Assembly: GCA_035048485.1 (NCBI GenBank)
Contig: CM068581.1
Span: 59,874,393 to 59,938,392 of the forward strand
DNA from: Pteria penguin
Taxonomy: Eukaryota > Mollusca > Bivalvia > Pterioida > Pteriidae
Reading direction: 5' to 3'
Length of the DNA stretch: 64,000 nucleotides
A program made the position numbers and the translations under genes. Each line of letters opens with the position of its first letter. Position 1 is the first letter of the stretch. The notes under the pieces were generated by a model. The model saw only the letters and a program-made list of their open reading frames with translations, was not told the DNA's origin and searched no databases. Shown piece by piece: positions 49,401 through 59,456 of the stretch.

Positions 49401-52400
49401 ACAAGTACGTACATGTACTTCGATATTCCTGTAAATCTCACCTAAACTTTGACACATAATGTCGTGTTTCATTGTTTATGTCCAGAAAACTATAATTTAT
49501 ATTTATAAGTGTTCCCAAAGCATTGGTTTATCATTTTACGGTCTAGTTCGTATATCAAAGCAATTACTAAAACTGCCCAGTATCAACTTTTCTCGAGAAA
49601 TCTCGCATGTCACGTGCCGAGATTTACCGACAATATTGGCAGGTTATTTCAAAGTTCTGAGAACCCATTATGGTAATAACTTCTTACATCACATAAGCTT
49701 TCCTACACTATTGTGATACATTACAATAATCATAGTATTGAAATTGAGCTAAGCATTTTACCTCAGGTGTGTCACCACCCGCGGTAGATGGCGTTTTCAT
49801 GGCAAATTGTACCAGCTCGTCTACATTTGACGTCAGATCGATGTGGCGTAAAGTGTAAGTGTAAGGGGAATCGAAATAGTCTCCGTGCGCCATTATACCA
49901 ATCCTTATATTTGGAATATCTCGTATCAGTCGCCGGCAGGTCTCCTGTAGATTTGTTCTTACCTGTATTAATATGGAATTACAATTAAAGTTGTATACCC
50001 TACAATTCGGTATAAATTCAAAAATTAGGGCATGTTAAACAAAAACTGTATTGCTGTATGGCTGAAGTTATCAACTTTGCGTTAATAACATTTTTTGTTG
50101 TTTCAAACCCTCGGAGATATCAAAATAAAAAGCTTTGTAAATAAAGAGGGTATTCCATAAATACATGCACAGCCATAACCTAATTTCGCACATGCGCAGT
50201 TTTATCAAAACAAATACGATAAAGGGAGACTCCAAAAGAAAACGATTTCAGTAAATACTAACTTTAGAAGACTTGAATGCAGATTTTTAAAGTTACTTGT
50301 CAAGTTTATTTACTTCGCCCTACATCAGTGTCCGTGATGCGGCGACTTTCGAATTAGACCACGTGATAAGTTGGTTGTAAACATTTTGTTTACAAACATC
50401 GCGTTTAAGACAGCCATATCTCACTTAGTACGACGAATTTGATCACAACATTTGCAAGAGGCCTTTTAAAATACGTTTTAGGCTTATATATATAATCAAA
50501 ACAATTTAGAATAAATTAATCTATAATATGCTGTGTACTAGCGAACATAGGGTATACAGCTTTAAGTGTAAAGTGTTTACTGAAATTTGTGAAAATTATG
50601 CTTTGAAATGATCTGTTTTTTGTATTATTGTAAAATATTGTATTATTGTAAAGAGCTATTGTTGGTCTGTAACGTCATATGTGTCAGACAGTATTATTCT
50701 GTAATACTCACGGATTTGAGGTATTGGGACATGCTTCCGGTGGTGTCAAAAGAAAATACCACTTCAACATTGCGCCCATCTGCAGCAAAACTTGACAACA
50801 TTGTCTGAAATTTCAATATTGATGACATGAGACATGAACTGAATAAAACAAAAGTTTACAGATACACCATATAATGTTTAATTTAGGTAACGGTTTCTAA
50901 TAATACATGTCTGGATCGTTGTTGAAAATATCTTAAATCTGAATTACAAATTGACATACAAGAAAAAGTGGCATGTATTGAAAGAAAGGAAAATGTGAAA
51001 GAAAGAAATATACACTGTTCTGTATATATCTTTATTAAACAGAAAAAAAAATGGTGAGTAAAATGATAGTTATATACCTCTTTAAGTTCTGTTGGAATTT
51101 CATCGGGTTCAGTAGCCGTTGTAACGGATTCTTCTCGAGCATCTGATGATGTAACTGCAGCTGGAACCAAAATGATTCGAGATTTACTTTTCTCTTTTGA
51201 TTGATTTTCTTTTAATATTATTCGTAATGTTCAAGTTGAAAATACTGTAAACACGTATACACGAAATAATGAATGGAATGGTTTATGTTTGTTTTACGTC
51301 ACTACAAGATTATTTCACGTATATGTTGACTGCATCTGCCTGATGCATTGCATAGAAATTTATACCTTTTGCAACTGACCCACCCTAAGCAGTGAGGGAT
51401 CTTTTTTAATGTGTCACGCATACAACGACACGGGACCTTCGTTTTTACTGTTTCATCTGAAAGATAAGACACCGGTGCACGCATGGCGGGAGTCGAACTC
51501 GGGTCTCCCGGTCAAGAGTCGAGCACTTCATCCACTGAGCTTCAAGACTTGGAAATAATAAATACATGACTTATACTTACCCTCTTTCGCACAAAGTTCT
51601 AACACACTCTCCTCTTTAATTCCAACAGAAAACAAAGGGTATGACTCATTCGTAACTTTCAGATTTGACACCTGCGAAAAGAAAAGTAGAACATACCAAT
51701 TAAATAAAGTAAGGCAAGACTGCTCAAAACGTTTTATGAAATTCTAAATGTACGTTTGGCCTTTGAGGTATGTTTGAATTGACTTCATTCTAATTTGAAG
51801 TTAATAAATCACACAGGAACAGAACATACATGTAGGTTTGAAACATACATAACCAACTTTTTCCCAGTGCAGTTGAAATTTTATTGCAGTAGCGGATCCA
51901 GGATTTCTGAATAGGGCCCCCTATATGTGAAATTCAAGTATTAGCCAAAATACTAGTACCCATCCATTGTAGGTGCCAAATCTGAAAGATACTCATACTT
52001 GTGGGGAAATAAGAAGGGGGGGGGGGGGGCATTGTGATATAACACATCATTATTAAAGGGGCATGATCCGTTTGAAGTCTTTGAATATTGCTGAGGACGG
52101 TCAAAGGAAATCACGTGACAATGAAACTCGAGCTTTACCCGATTCTAACATTTGTTCCACTTTTCTGTTTTTTTTTTTTGCCTCGGAGTCTGTGTATATA
52201 TTATTTTCTACCGCACTTTTGTTTTTTCCCGTGCACTTATTCCTCCATGTGAACCATCGTTGTCGTTTTCTACAGTGAATATCCGCGCACGCGCATGATT
52301 ATGGGCGGAGCATCACCTTATCCGGAGAACCAAATTTAATTCGACTCAATTACCTTTATTCTACGAAAACATTGAGGGATTTTAGTTGTAAATTTTGCAA

Positions 52401-55400
52401 TTAACACAAAGTTTATAATTTGTGCAATACAGGAAAAATAAGATATTGTCGTAATTTATTCTTTTTCTTGCTATAATTTTCCAGTATCGGATCAAGTCCC
52501 TTTAAATTACCGAATAAAACTATGATAATACAAGGTTTGTTTGTGAAACGCTGATGCGTCAGACTGTAGCAACATGCACATTTAGGATTTTCTCTACATT
52601 AAAATAACTTTGCCATGTGTACAAGGACCGCACATTATGGTACACGCGCTACAGTAGCGCTCATGGAACATGACCCGGGCGCGGATCCACCCGGCAGTGG
52701 CCGTCGAAGGGGGCTCCATAGTCTATTTTAGGGCCTATTTTACTGCATCTCTGTCTTAAAATTCCAAAATTTCGCTGGCTCGCTTCGCTTGCCAGTTATT
52801 CTCTCATATTTCTTTAAATCTGCAGTTGAAAAAAAAATCGTTGACTCACTTCACTCACGATCAAATTCATGATAAATCTCCCCCTGATCCCCATTTTTGA
52901 TCCATAATATCTTTCAGAGGGAAGCTAAATATAGGTGCAATCCAAATTAATATCCAGCGCACAAATCATCGGCCACTTTGCCTCAGCCGAGTAAAATCGT
53001 ATGGCTACTTGTACTTCGTGTAGCGAATGTTACAAAAGTTTGAAGCTACGCGCTGTACAAGATGGATTTTACTTATCCATACAATTTTACTCAAATACGT
53101 CTTGTAAATCGTGTAGTTTCAGTACAAATTTTTGAAACGCTTGTACTGATGCTACGCGATGTACAAGATGGATTTCACTTATAGCCATTTCTAGAATAGT
53201 TTATTTTAACAACGTATTTTGTATCTCCAAAAGTCTCAAATACAGGAGCTTCCGTGGAGGGGGACTTTGCACCTTGTTCCCCCTACCAAGGATCTACCCT
53301 GCATCCGAGTTTTACACCTCCTCCAACTGAAATCTGGATCACAAAAAAGATCACCAGATTGCACTATTTTGCCTCATTTTTGCAAAATTTTCTCGGGGGA
53401 GGCCCCCAAACCCCCACCTATGGGAGGGGCGGACCCCTCCCATACCCTCCCCATTCGGCCCTTCGGGCCTCAATTGTGTGGGGCCCCCCCCCCCCCCCCC
53501 GGCACATGAAGTTTTGGATCCACCCCTGTGAACAGCACCGTCCTTTGTAGACTTCATTGGAAGAATGATATCGATGGTTGAAATAGTGTAGATGATGCAG
53601 TAGAACAGTAGAACAAACCTTGATAAAATGGTCGGAATTCCGCAGGCCTTCTTGTGACTCGAGTATATCCTTAATGTTATTAGTAGTACTAGTATTCTGA
53701 ATGGGCACAGTAACACAACGGCCATCGGGTAGCTTGACGTAAACAGTTATGTCCTTAGGGAAAATCACCTTCCAAAAAAAGAAATAACAAATAGCTGATC
53801 CTAGATTTAGGACTAAGAAACAATAGAATCTTCTGTCTATATAAGAAAACCAGCTTTTGCAAAATTGACAAGATTTCGACGTGCGTGTCCAAATAGTTAC
53901 AGAAAATACGCTGAATAGGCATGCCTTTAAAAAGAATATAACGTATATCGTGCAAGCTTGACTAAAAATTTTAAAGAATGATACGAAGTCCTCCGAAGGG
54001 AAGTATGAATTAAATAACGAAATCCATAAATGAAAACCATATCTGCTTTTTTTTTGCGCTGAGCTAATTTAACCAGCAGGTATGGATTTCACTATTAGAT
54101 TAAAAAAAATGTTTCCACTTAATAAAGGCCAAATGAGTGTATCTTGTTGCTTATTTAGAATTTAAAGTTTACTTATTTAAAGCTGTATACCCTATGTTCG
54201 CTGGTAGAATGCATATTATGGGTTGATTTATTCTAAATTATTTTGAATATATAAATAAGCCTAAAACATATTAAAAAAGGACCCTTGCAAATATTGGGAT
54301 CAAATTCGTCGTATTAAGTGAGATATGGCTGTCTAAAACACGATGTTTGTAAACAGAATGTTTACAACCAACTTATCACGTGATCTAATTCGGAAGCCGC
54401 CGCATCACGGACACTGGTGGAGGGCGAGTAACTTTAAAAATCTGTATTCAAGTCTGCTAAAGTTAGTATTTACTGGAATCGATTTCTTTTGGAGTCTCCC
54501 TACATCGTATTTGTTTTAATTAAACTGCGCATGTGCAAAGTCAGGTCATGGTTGTATTTATGGAATACCCACTTTATTTACGGAGTATTTTCTTTTTATT
54601 TTGATATCTCCGAGGGTTTGAAGCAACAAAAGATGTTATTATCGCAAAGTTAATAACTTCAGCCATACGAGAAAAATACAGTTTTTGTTTTACATGCGCT
54701 AATTTTTGAAATTATACTGAATTGTAGGGTATACAACTTTAAAACGATTGAAATGTGAGGGTAATGAAAAAAACCCCGATGATTTTTGACAGTATATTAT
54801 TTGAAAAAAGGGGGGATGTTTTCTTTTCTCCTTACTCTCTTACTTTTTTCCCATTCTGATACTGGTAGTTCTGCTCCGAAAAGAGGATTTCTTTATTGTA
54901 TACGTCCACTATTACACATATATACGAATGGACTGTGTTGACAGCAATAACCATGTGATTTATCTAGACATTTAATTTTACATTAAATTTGTAAAAATCA
55001 TTGTTCTATATTGAAAGTAGGGACATAACGTAAGTCTTTGAAGCATTACCTATTTACAGTAACAAAGTAACCAGAAGTAAATTTTAATGCTACATCATCT
55101 TCGAGGTCAGCAAAACTTGAACACCGCCCCCCCCCCCCCCCCCCCCTCCTTTGTCTAGCTTTCTACGCCTTTAGATGGCTAAAAGCGTCAACAAGCAAAT
55201 AAATTGAATGTATATCTACAGAAGTCTGTCGAATGTAATATATTATGTCGATAAAGATAATTCTTACCTCTCCTTTAAGAATGGTTTCAGGCCGCACTCC
55301 GTACTGACCCACTGTTTTATTATTATCTAGTATTTTACCCTGATACTTCAGAATGACTCTTTCAGCAGGCACATTTTCTTCTGATGCTACATGTTTACAT

Positions 55401-55492
55401 ATCTCAGAGATTTGTTTGTATTTAGCAATCTGTATGGACGAGGTACGTCCGCTTGGAAGTTTTACATAAACATCGATAAGCGACATTTTCAT
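43260..55492 (-). CDS. Two ubiquitin-like domains plus von Willebrand A domain protein (10 exons, 478 aa)
   Basis: Exons (5' to 3'): 55492-55268, 53768-53619, 51671-51581, 51160-51078, 50804-50712, 49962-49762, 48870-48706, 46125-45996, 45032-44875, 43400-43260. All introns are GT..AG and every phase agrees. They sum to 1,437 nt, ATG to TGA. Residues 5-73 and 80-155 are two ubiquitin-like folds that share the start VYVKLP[SD]GR, suggesting internal duplication. A charged linker follows (156-185). The vWA domain spans about 195-380: VVFSFDTTGSMS (MIDAS, 203-209), RIGIMAHGDYFD, STAGGDTPECYE (second metal-loop Thr/Asp) and KALVVIGDCEPHPP. The C-terminal tail is Lys-rich. There is no signal peptide or membrane segment, so it is probably cytosolic. 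Metal-dependent protein binding is the expected role of the vWA domain, and the partner is unknown. Neither Ub-like domain ends in GG, so conjugation is unlikely. The exon model is mine, without transcripts. Confidence 0.78.
43560..44735. repeat. 37-bp minisatellite in vWA intron 9
   Basis: About 15 good copies at 43990-44520 of CTAGTCAATGATAAGTCGAC plus GTCTTTGTGTACTACAC, with increasingly degenerate copies on both sides. Nearly every unit holds a GTCGAC site. It fills most of the 1.47-kb intron. Confidence 0.95.
44875..45032 (-). CDS. vWA gene exon 9
   Basis: Acceptor TAATTTCAG, then VCYNEAAPKQLEAFTEELRK to EKEEKSK, and donor GTACATCC (weak). If this donor is skipped the frame stops 19 codons further on (44815), giving a shorter alternative C-terminus. 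Splicing to exon 10 keeps the frame. Confidence 0.7.
45201..45468 (-). mobile_element. Full-length tRNA-SINE with exact 14-bp target duplication (vWA intron 8)
   Basis: TGCAACAATAATTA occurs at 45187-45200 and again at 45469-45482. Minus-strand head GCCGGCGTGGCCTAGTGG, B-box GGTTCGATTCC, and the core with GGATGAAACATTAAAA and CCGAGGTCCCGTGTCG. The tail is a run of ATTG repeats. Same orientation as the host gene. Confidence 0.93.
45768..45976. repeat. 25-bp tandem repeat in vWA intron 8
   Basis: About eight units of ATGTTACACCTTATGCGCCA plus TATTA, degenerate on the left, clean on the right. It lies within 20 bp of the donor side of exon 8. Confidence 0.85.
45996..46125 (-). CDS. vWA gene exon 8
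   Basis: Acceptor TATATCTAG, 130 nt encoding IYGVFCGKNRSNAYNFYEEI to TEMFLG, donor GTAATATG. Ends in phase 1. Last strand and helix of the vWA domain. Confidence 0.8.
46327..48473. repeat. 53-bp minisatellite, ~40 units, with higher-order structure (vWA intron 7)
   Basis: Unit: TTATGGCTAAGTCGACTACG, AGGGCTGATTGATATGTTGT, GAGCCTTGTATTG. Variants (GAG/GGG/CGG, GGCT/GACT/GGTT, GTCAAC, TGCTGTG, GACCGCG) recur in fixed order. The block ending in GTCGACCGCG appears at 47661 and again at 48297, 636 bp apart (12 units), so a 12-unit segment was duplicated. Confidence 0.95.
48706..48870 (-). CDS. vWA gene exon 7
   Basis: Acceptor GTGGATTCAG, 55 codons CYELVLSRAQMLDW to VLSGMEIK, donor GTAAGTGA. Contains the core strand KALVVIGDCEPHPP. 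The following intron 7 (48705-46126) is mostly the 53-bp minisatellite. Confidence 0.85.
49762..49962 (-). CDS. vWA gene exon 6
   Basis: Acceptor TTAATACAG, 67 codons, donor GTAAAATG. Includes RRLIRDIPNIRIGIMAHGDY and MKTPSTAGGDTPE, the middle strands and metal loop 2/3 of the vWA domain. Confidence 0.85.
49985..50565 (+). mobile_element. TTAA-flanked miniature element, copy 1 (vWA intron 5)
   Basis: TTAA at 49985-49988 and 50562-50565 flank 573 bp starting AGTTGTATACCCTA and ending TAGGGTATACAGCT, terminal inverted repeats of about 14 bp. It has no coding capacity. TTAA duplication is typical of piggyBac and a few other superfamilies. It occupies most of the 749-bp intron. Confidence 0.88.
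50712..50804 (-). CDS. vWA gene exon 5 (MIDAS exon)
   Basis: Acceptor AAATTTCAG, 31 codons with VEVVFSFDTTGSMSQYL, donor GTGAGTAT. DTTGS carries the first metal-site Asp and Ser of the vWA fold, with Thr-Gly where DxSxS has x-Ser-x. Confidence 0.85.
51078..51160 (-). CDS. vWA gene exon 4 (acidic linker)
   Basis: Acceptor TTGGTTCCAG, then 83 nt encoding AAVTSSDAREESVTTATEPD to TELKE, and donor GTATATAA. Enters in phase 1, leaves in phase 0. Low-complexity Ser/Thr/Glu linker between the Ub-like and vWA parts. Confidence 0.7.
51275..51551 (-). mobile_element. tRNA-SINE, minus strand (vWA intron 3)
   Basis: GAAATAATGAAT before and GAAATAATAAAT after form a 12-bp target duplication with one mismatch (51263-51274, 51552-51563). 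The core and head are recognisable but diverged: GTCGAACTCGGG in the B-box region and CATCTGAAAGATAAGACACC. Confidence 0.85.
51581..51671 (-). CDS. vWA gene exon 3 (ubiquitin-like domain 2, second part)
   Basis: Acceptor TTTTCGCAG, then VSNLKVTNESYPLFSVGI to LELCAKE plus one base, and donor GTAAGTAT. 91 nt, ends in phase 1. It completes the second Ub-like fold. Confidence 0.75.
51880..52930. repeat. Degraded GC-patch repeats in vWA intron 2
   Basis: Two pieces (51888-52035, with a G-run near 52016-52029, and 52676-52930) carry GCGGATCCA and runs of G/C. They also carry 'TCGCTGGCTCGCTTCGCTTG'-type text, typical of dispersed elements. They were not matched to a named family. Confidence 0.4.
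53000..53185. repeat. Tandem duplication, ~107-bp unit
   Basis: GCTACGCGCTGTACAAGATG at about 53046 recurs as GCTACGCGATGTACAAGATG at about 53152. Both are followed by GATTT.ACTTAT. Confidence 0.7.
53215..53530 (-). mobile_element. C/G-run element, shares an end with 56170-56300
   Basis: On the minus strand it begins GGGTGGATCCAAA with a ~20-G run. It contains CCCGAAGGGCCG and other GC palindromes and ends GGAAGCTCCTGTATTTGA. It lies in vWA intron 2 beside exon 2. Open frames across it are low-complexity and not called. Confidence 0.5.
53619..53768 (-). CDS. vWA gene exon 2 (ubiquitin-like domain 2, first part)
   Basis: Acceptor TTTGGAAG at 53769-53776, then VIFPKDITVYVKLPDGRCV to DHFIK, and donor GTTTGTTC. 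50 codons, phase 0. A long open frame continues past the donor into a G-run repeat, but the donor and the fit to exon 3 favour splicing. Confidence 0.75.
54177..54742 (-). mobile_element. TTAA-flanked miniature element, copy 2 (vWA intron 1)
   Basis: TTAA at 54177-54180 and 54739-54742 flank 558 bp starting AGCTGTATACCCTATG and ending TAGGGTATACAACT. It is the inverted counterpart of copy 1 throughout (shared CATCACGGACAC, TGTTTGTAAACA and GAGATATGGCTGTCTAA blocks). Confidence 0.88.
55127..55146. repeat. C20 homopolymer
   Basis: Uninterrupted C-run in vWA intron 1, 120 bp from exon 1. Confidence 0.9.
55268..55492 (-). CDS. vWA gene exon 1 (ubiquitin-like domain 1)
   Basis: ATG at 55492 (MKMSLIDVYVKLPSGRT..) to ILKGE, then donor GTAAGAATT. 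75 codons, phase 0. Holds a whole ubiquitin-like fold in a single exon, with LKYQGKILDNNKTVGQYGV matching the canonical 'I..GK.L....T...Y.I' stretch. Confidence 0.85.
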
Positions 55493-57480
55493 TGACTATT
55501 ACTTCATAGTCAGACTTAGGTTTAATATATATATACAAACGTTCCCCCTTTTCTAAAAATATGCAACCAATGGCAAGCGTGTTCTATATTAAGATTTCTA
55601 AATATATATAACTGTTTGCGGCATCGCGTATATCGATCCAAGATAGACAACTTCAATTGTAATTTAAAGTTAGGAAAGATAACTCGCTGTAGGTGAAGTA
55701 AAATGTTATAATGACATGAAATAAAATAATATAAGACAGAATTATGTTCTTATACAGAATTGTGGTATATACAGTGTGCAGTGGAGAGATAGTATTATAT
55801 GTGATTGTTTACGCGACAGACTAGTCTTTTGTTCACTTTGGCTAAATTCATGGCATTTAATCCAATCCTTCCCCTTTCCTGACTGAAAATATACGGCAGA
55901 TCGAAATAGTTTTTCCCCCCAAAATCTCCGTCTATAGATGCTTCTGTTCTGTCCGTCAGCATTAATGTATGTGAGGAAAGTCAAGTGATGATTGATGATT
56001 TTGCGATACACCAGAGTCGGATATATTCGCAAATCAAATCTGACTGAGCCGTTTGACAAAATTTAACACCGGTATACAGTCAGAAAAACAGTCACGAATA
56101 ACGTCACAAAATACTTCTATTATACGACTGCTGTCATAATGATTTAGAAGTGTGAAATTGGTCCTAGAATCGTCAAATAGCAGGAGCTTCCAGGGGTTTC
56201 GCCATTCGAGTCCCCCCCCTCCCCCGTCCCCATCAGGGCTGCGCCCTGGACCAGCTGGAGACCTTGGCGGTCCCAAGACCCCTCGCCTGACTTCCGCCGC
56301 TGGTCAATAAATAAATGAAGTTTTAATTTAATTATAACAAATCAGAAATATGTTTAAGACTTTTAGTATTTCATTCTTTTGTTGTTACTGTGATATACAT
56401 GTTACTTTTTACGAAGACAAATTAACAAAGTTTTACAACATCTTCCAGGATCCAGGAGACTTCCAGTAACTGCTACATGTGGGTATTATAAAGAACCACT
56501 CTGCATTCCGGAGGAGTTCAAGTAAGTACAGCTAGAATATTGTCTAGCTATTTAGAATTTCTGGTTATGTACACTGTCAGGTCAAAGCACAGTAATTAAC
56601 GAGAGTAGAGATGACTGATGTGAAATTATTTGATCAATATATAAGTAAAGATTGATTCTGCTGTAAAATCGCTAATGTAAAAATTTTATGACCTAAAAGG
56701 GGGTTGTTGTTTACATTTGAATTTTGGCAAATTTTTTGGGGTGACCCCCTTCCCGCACGATTTTCTCGAAATTAAAGTGGATAACCTATGGTAAACTGTT
56801 AAAATTCTGATAGAGGAAGGTCTGACAAACATTTTGATATATGGATTATATATAGCTAGAATGTAAGATGTTGTGTAAATCTTGCTGGAAGTTTGGTAAT
56901 TTAACATGGGACCCTATGGGAAATGCAATTACTGTGCTTTGACCTTCAAATTCCCACGCACCACCCAACAACAACAACAAAAATAACAACAACAAGTAAA
57001 CACCCACCCCCCCTAAAAATTCTCAAATAGGGAATAATTACTGAACAATAACTTCCCTTTCCATAGCATGGTTATCTTACTAGATTGTCTCTGTTTAGGA
57101 GCAAGGTATGTCCTCCTGTATTTCTGAACAGTAACGGAAGTGACCCCCCCCCCCCCCTTACATCATTACCGGTAACTGACAGTCTTTTTAAATTAAAAAA
57201 AAGTAAAGAAGGCACCATCCTTGGGGATTTTATGGACCATGTAACTTTTCTCACGTAGAATCCGAGCAAAAAAGATGTATTACCACGTAGATTCATCATA
57301 ATGTGGTAAAGCAGAAGCTGACAGGTAGCGCTAGATTATTTTTTTCTTTCCTGTGTACCAGGTACATGAAAATCAGAGCAAGAACTTTTCTCACAAATAT
57401 TCTCCGCCATAGAAAATCAAATGGGTATCTGGTGACAAACTGACTTAATGTAGCAATGGGTCAATGAATTAATTATTGCT
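55493..57480. other. Upstream flank of the vWA gene; degraded repeats
   Basis: No gene recognised. The promoter of the minus-strand gene should lie at the 55500 end; a TATATATATA-like tract at 55531-55540 is not specific enough to call. It includes the GC-rich piece 56170-56300, which shares GGAAGCTCCTG.ATTTGA with the element at 53215. It also includes a repeat at 57227-57345 related to 28444-29335. Confidence 0.5.
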
Positions 57481-58215
57481 TATGCACCATATGTACGGAT
57501 TGTATCAACCCTATATGAGGATTGTATGCACTTCACCCTACATAAGGATTGTTTCTACCCTATATAAGGATTGTATGTATCCTATACAAGGACTGTATCT
57601 ACCCTAAATAAGGATTATATCTACCCTGTATAAGGGTTGTTTGCACCCTATATAGAGATTGTATCTACCCTATATAAAAATTGTACATGTATCTACCCTG
57701 TATAAGGATTCTACATTTATCTACCCTGTATAAGAATTGTATCTACATTGTATACGGATTTATCTACCCTATATAAGGATTGTACATGTATCTACCCTGT
57801 ATATGTATTTTACCTACCCTATATAAGCATTGTATCTACCTTGTATACGGATTATCTACCATATAAAAGGATTGTATCTATCCTATATAAGGATTGTACA
57901 TGTATCTACCTTGTATATGTATTTTATCTACCTTATATAAGCATTGTATCTACATTATAAACGGATTATCTACCATATAAAAGGATTGTATCTATCTTAT
58001 ATAAGAATTGCATGCATTCTATGTGAGGATTTTATGCATCCTATATAAGTATTGTATCTAACCTATATAAAGATTGTATGCACCTATATAAGGATTGTAT
58101 GTACCTATATAAGGATTGTATGACAGTATGCGTACAATGTAAAGATTGTACATGTATGCGCCTAATATAGATTTTGTATCTACCGAATAAAGGATTGCAT
58201 GCACCGTTTATAAAT
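57481..58215. repeat. 22-bp minisatellite
   Basis: About 30 degenerate units of CTATATAAGGATTGTATCTA plus CC. The same unit forms the SINE-split array at 32826-33475. Confidence 0.92.
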
Positions 58216-59018
58216 GGATATATTTATTTATTGACACTTCTGTCCGTCTGTCAGTTTGTCCATCCTTTGCACTTACTGTTCCCAAATAATTAAAAGAGGA
58301 AAATTAAATTACATGTCTCCATCTGTGGCAATCAGCTTGCTATCTACGATAAACAGGCTAAGTTATACCTTTTACCTACATTGTTCCAGACTTAGGCCAA
58401 AAGAAAAAGTATGCATGTTACCTATAACCCGACCGACCCTAAATTTTGGCCCCGATCCTAAATTTGCAATTGTTTATAGCCCTTTCATGAAAAAACTAAT
58501 ATATATTTTTTAAAGTTTCATTAATTTTTGATTTTATTAATTAAAAAAAGAAAGAAATACCGACCTATTGACCTTACTTTTTCAATATGTTACAGGAAAG
58601 GTCCTGGACAGAAGCAGGGATGTTGGCTGGAACAATCATCCTTCGTCACCCGATGAATATAAATTATTTATTGTCATAATCTTTTTAATTTTTAAAACTA
58701 TTTAGCTTTATTCAAGCATATCAAGTTACGATTTATTCTTGATGCAATTTTACCCAACGTTCATCAGAACGTTACTAAAGGGGATTAAACAGCAAATTTA
58801 AGAGAGTTTTAAGCTCTTGAACATCGGAACTATCCATAAACCCTCGAGCAGATAACTTCATACTTATTATGGATAAACTGTATGTGCCTTTTGTGATTTA
58901 AAGTTTTTATAATCCATAATTTTATGACTTGGCATAGCTATACATACATACATATATAGCAACCTTAGGGAATGTATAATGAGAAAACGAAGGTGGTGTG
59001 CATACACTTAACTAAAGG
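58216..59018. other. 5' flank of the P450 gene
   Basis: AT-rich, no gene recognised. An 85-codon frame (58256-58513) has no recognisable domain. Confidence 0.4.
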
Positions 59019-59026
59019 TATTTAAG
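59019..59026 (+). promoter_or_regulatory. TATA-like box of the P450 gene
   Basis: TATTTAAG lies 82 bp before the chosen ATG. A start about 30 bp downstream would give a leader of 50-60 nt containing a 5-codon upstream frame (ATG at 59058, stop at 59073). This is suggestive only. Confidence 0.4.
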
Positions 59027-59107
59027 TGGCACGGGCTGTTTCTCCGGATCAGTGAATATGAAAACACTGAGTTAGTGCATTATCTCCGACTGCATCATCC
59101 TACCGTC

Positions 59108-59456
59108 ATGGAATTCACACGAGCGATCTACGAACTGTCGCCTTATTTTGCCTTTCTTTTGCTATGTTTTATTGTGATTTATGCTATATTCCGTCCACGA
59201 TATCCACAGAATTTTCCTCCCGGTCCTCGTGGGTGGCCGATCGTGGGGAATATGTTACAGTTGGCTGGTGGAAAGGGGATGTTTGCTAATTTCTTGAAGT
59301 TAAGGGAAACTTACGGGGATGTATTTCGAGTGGAGCTTGGCCAGAAGACCATGGTCGTCGTATGTGGTGTGAAGAACATTGAGGACGTCATCCTCTCACA
59401 GAAAGTGGACACTCGACCTTATTTCTATCTCCCTGAAAATATTCTTAAGGGGCAAG
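59108..59456 (+). CDS. P450 exon 1
   Basis: MEFTRAIYELSPYF to ENILKGQ plus one base, donor GTATGTAC. Contains the membrane anchor, hinge and first beta sheet. Confidence 0.88.

Noticed and set aside
53254..53725. Overlapping proline/glycine-rich frames of up to 124 codons
   Set aside because: Composition follows C/G runs of a dispersed element in an intron.
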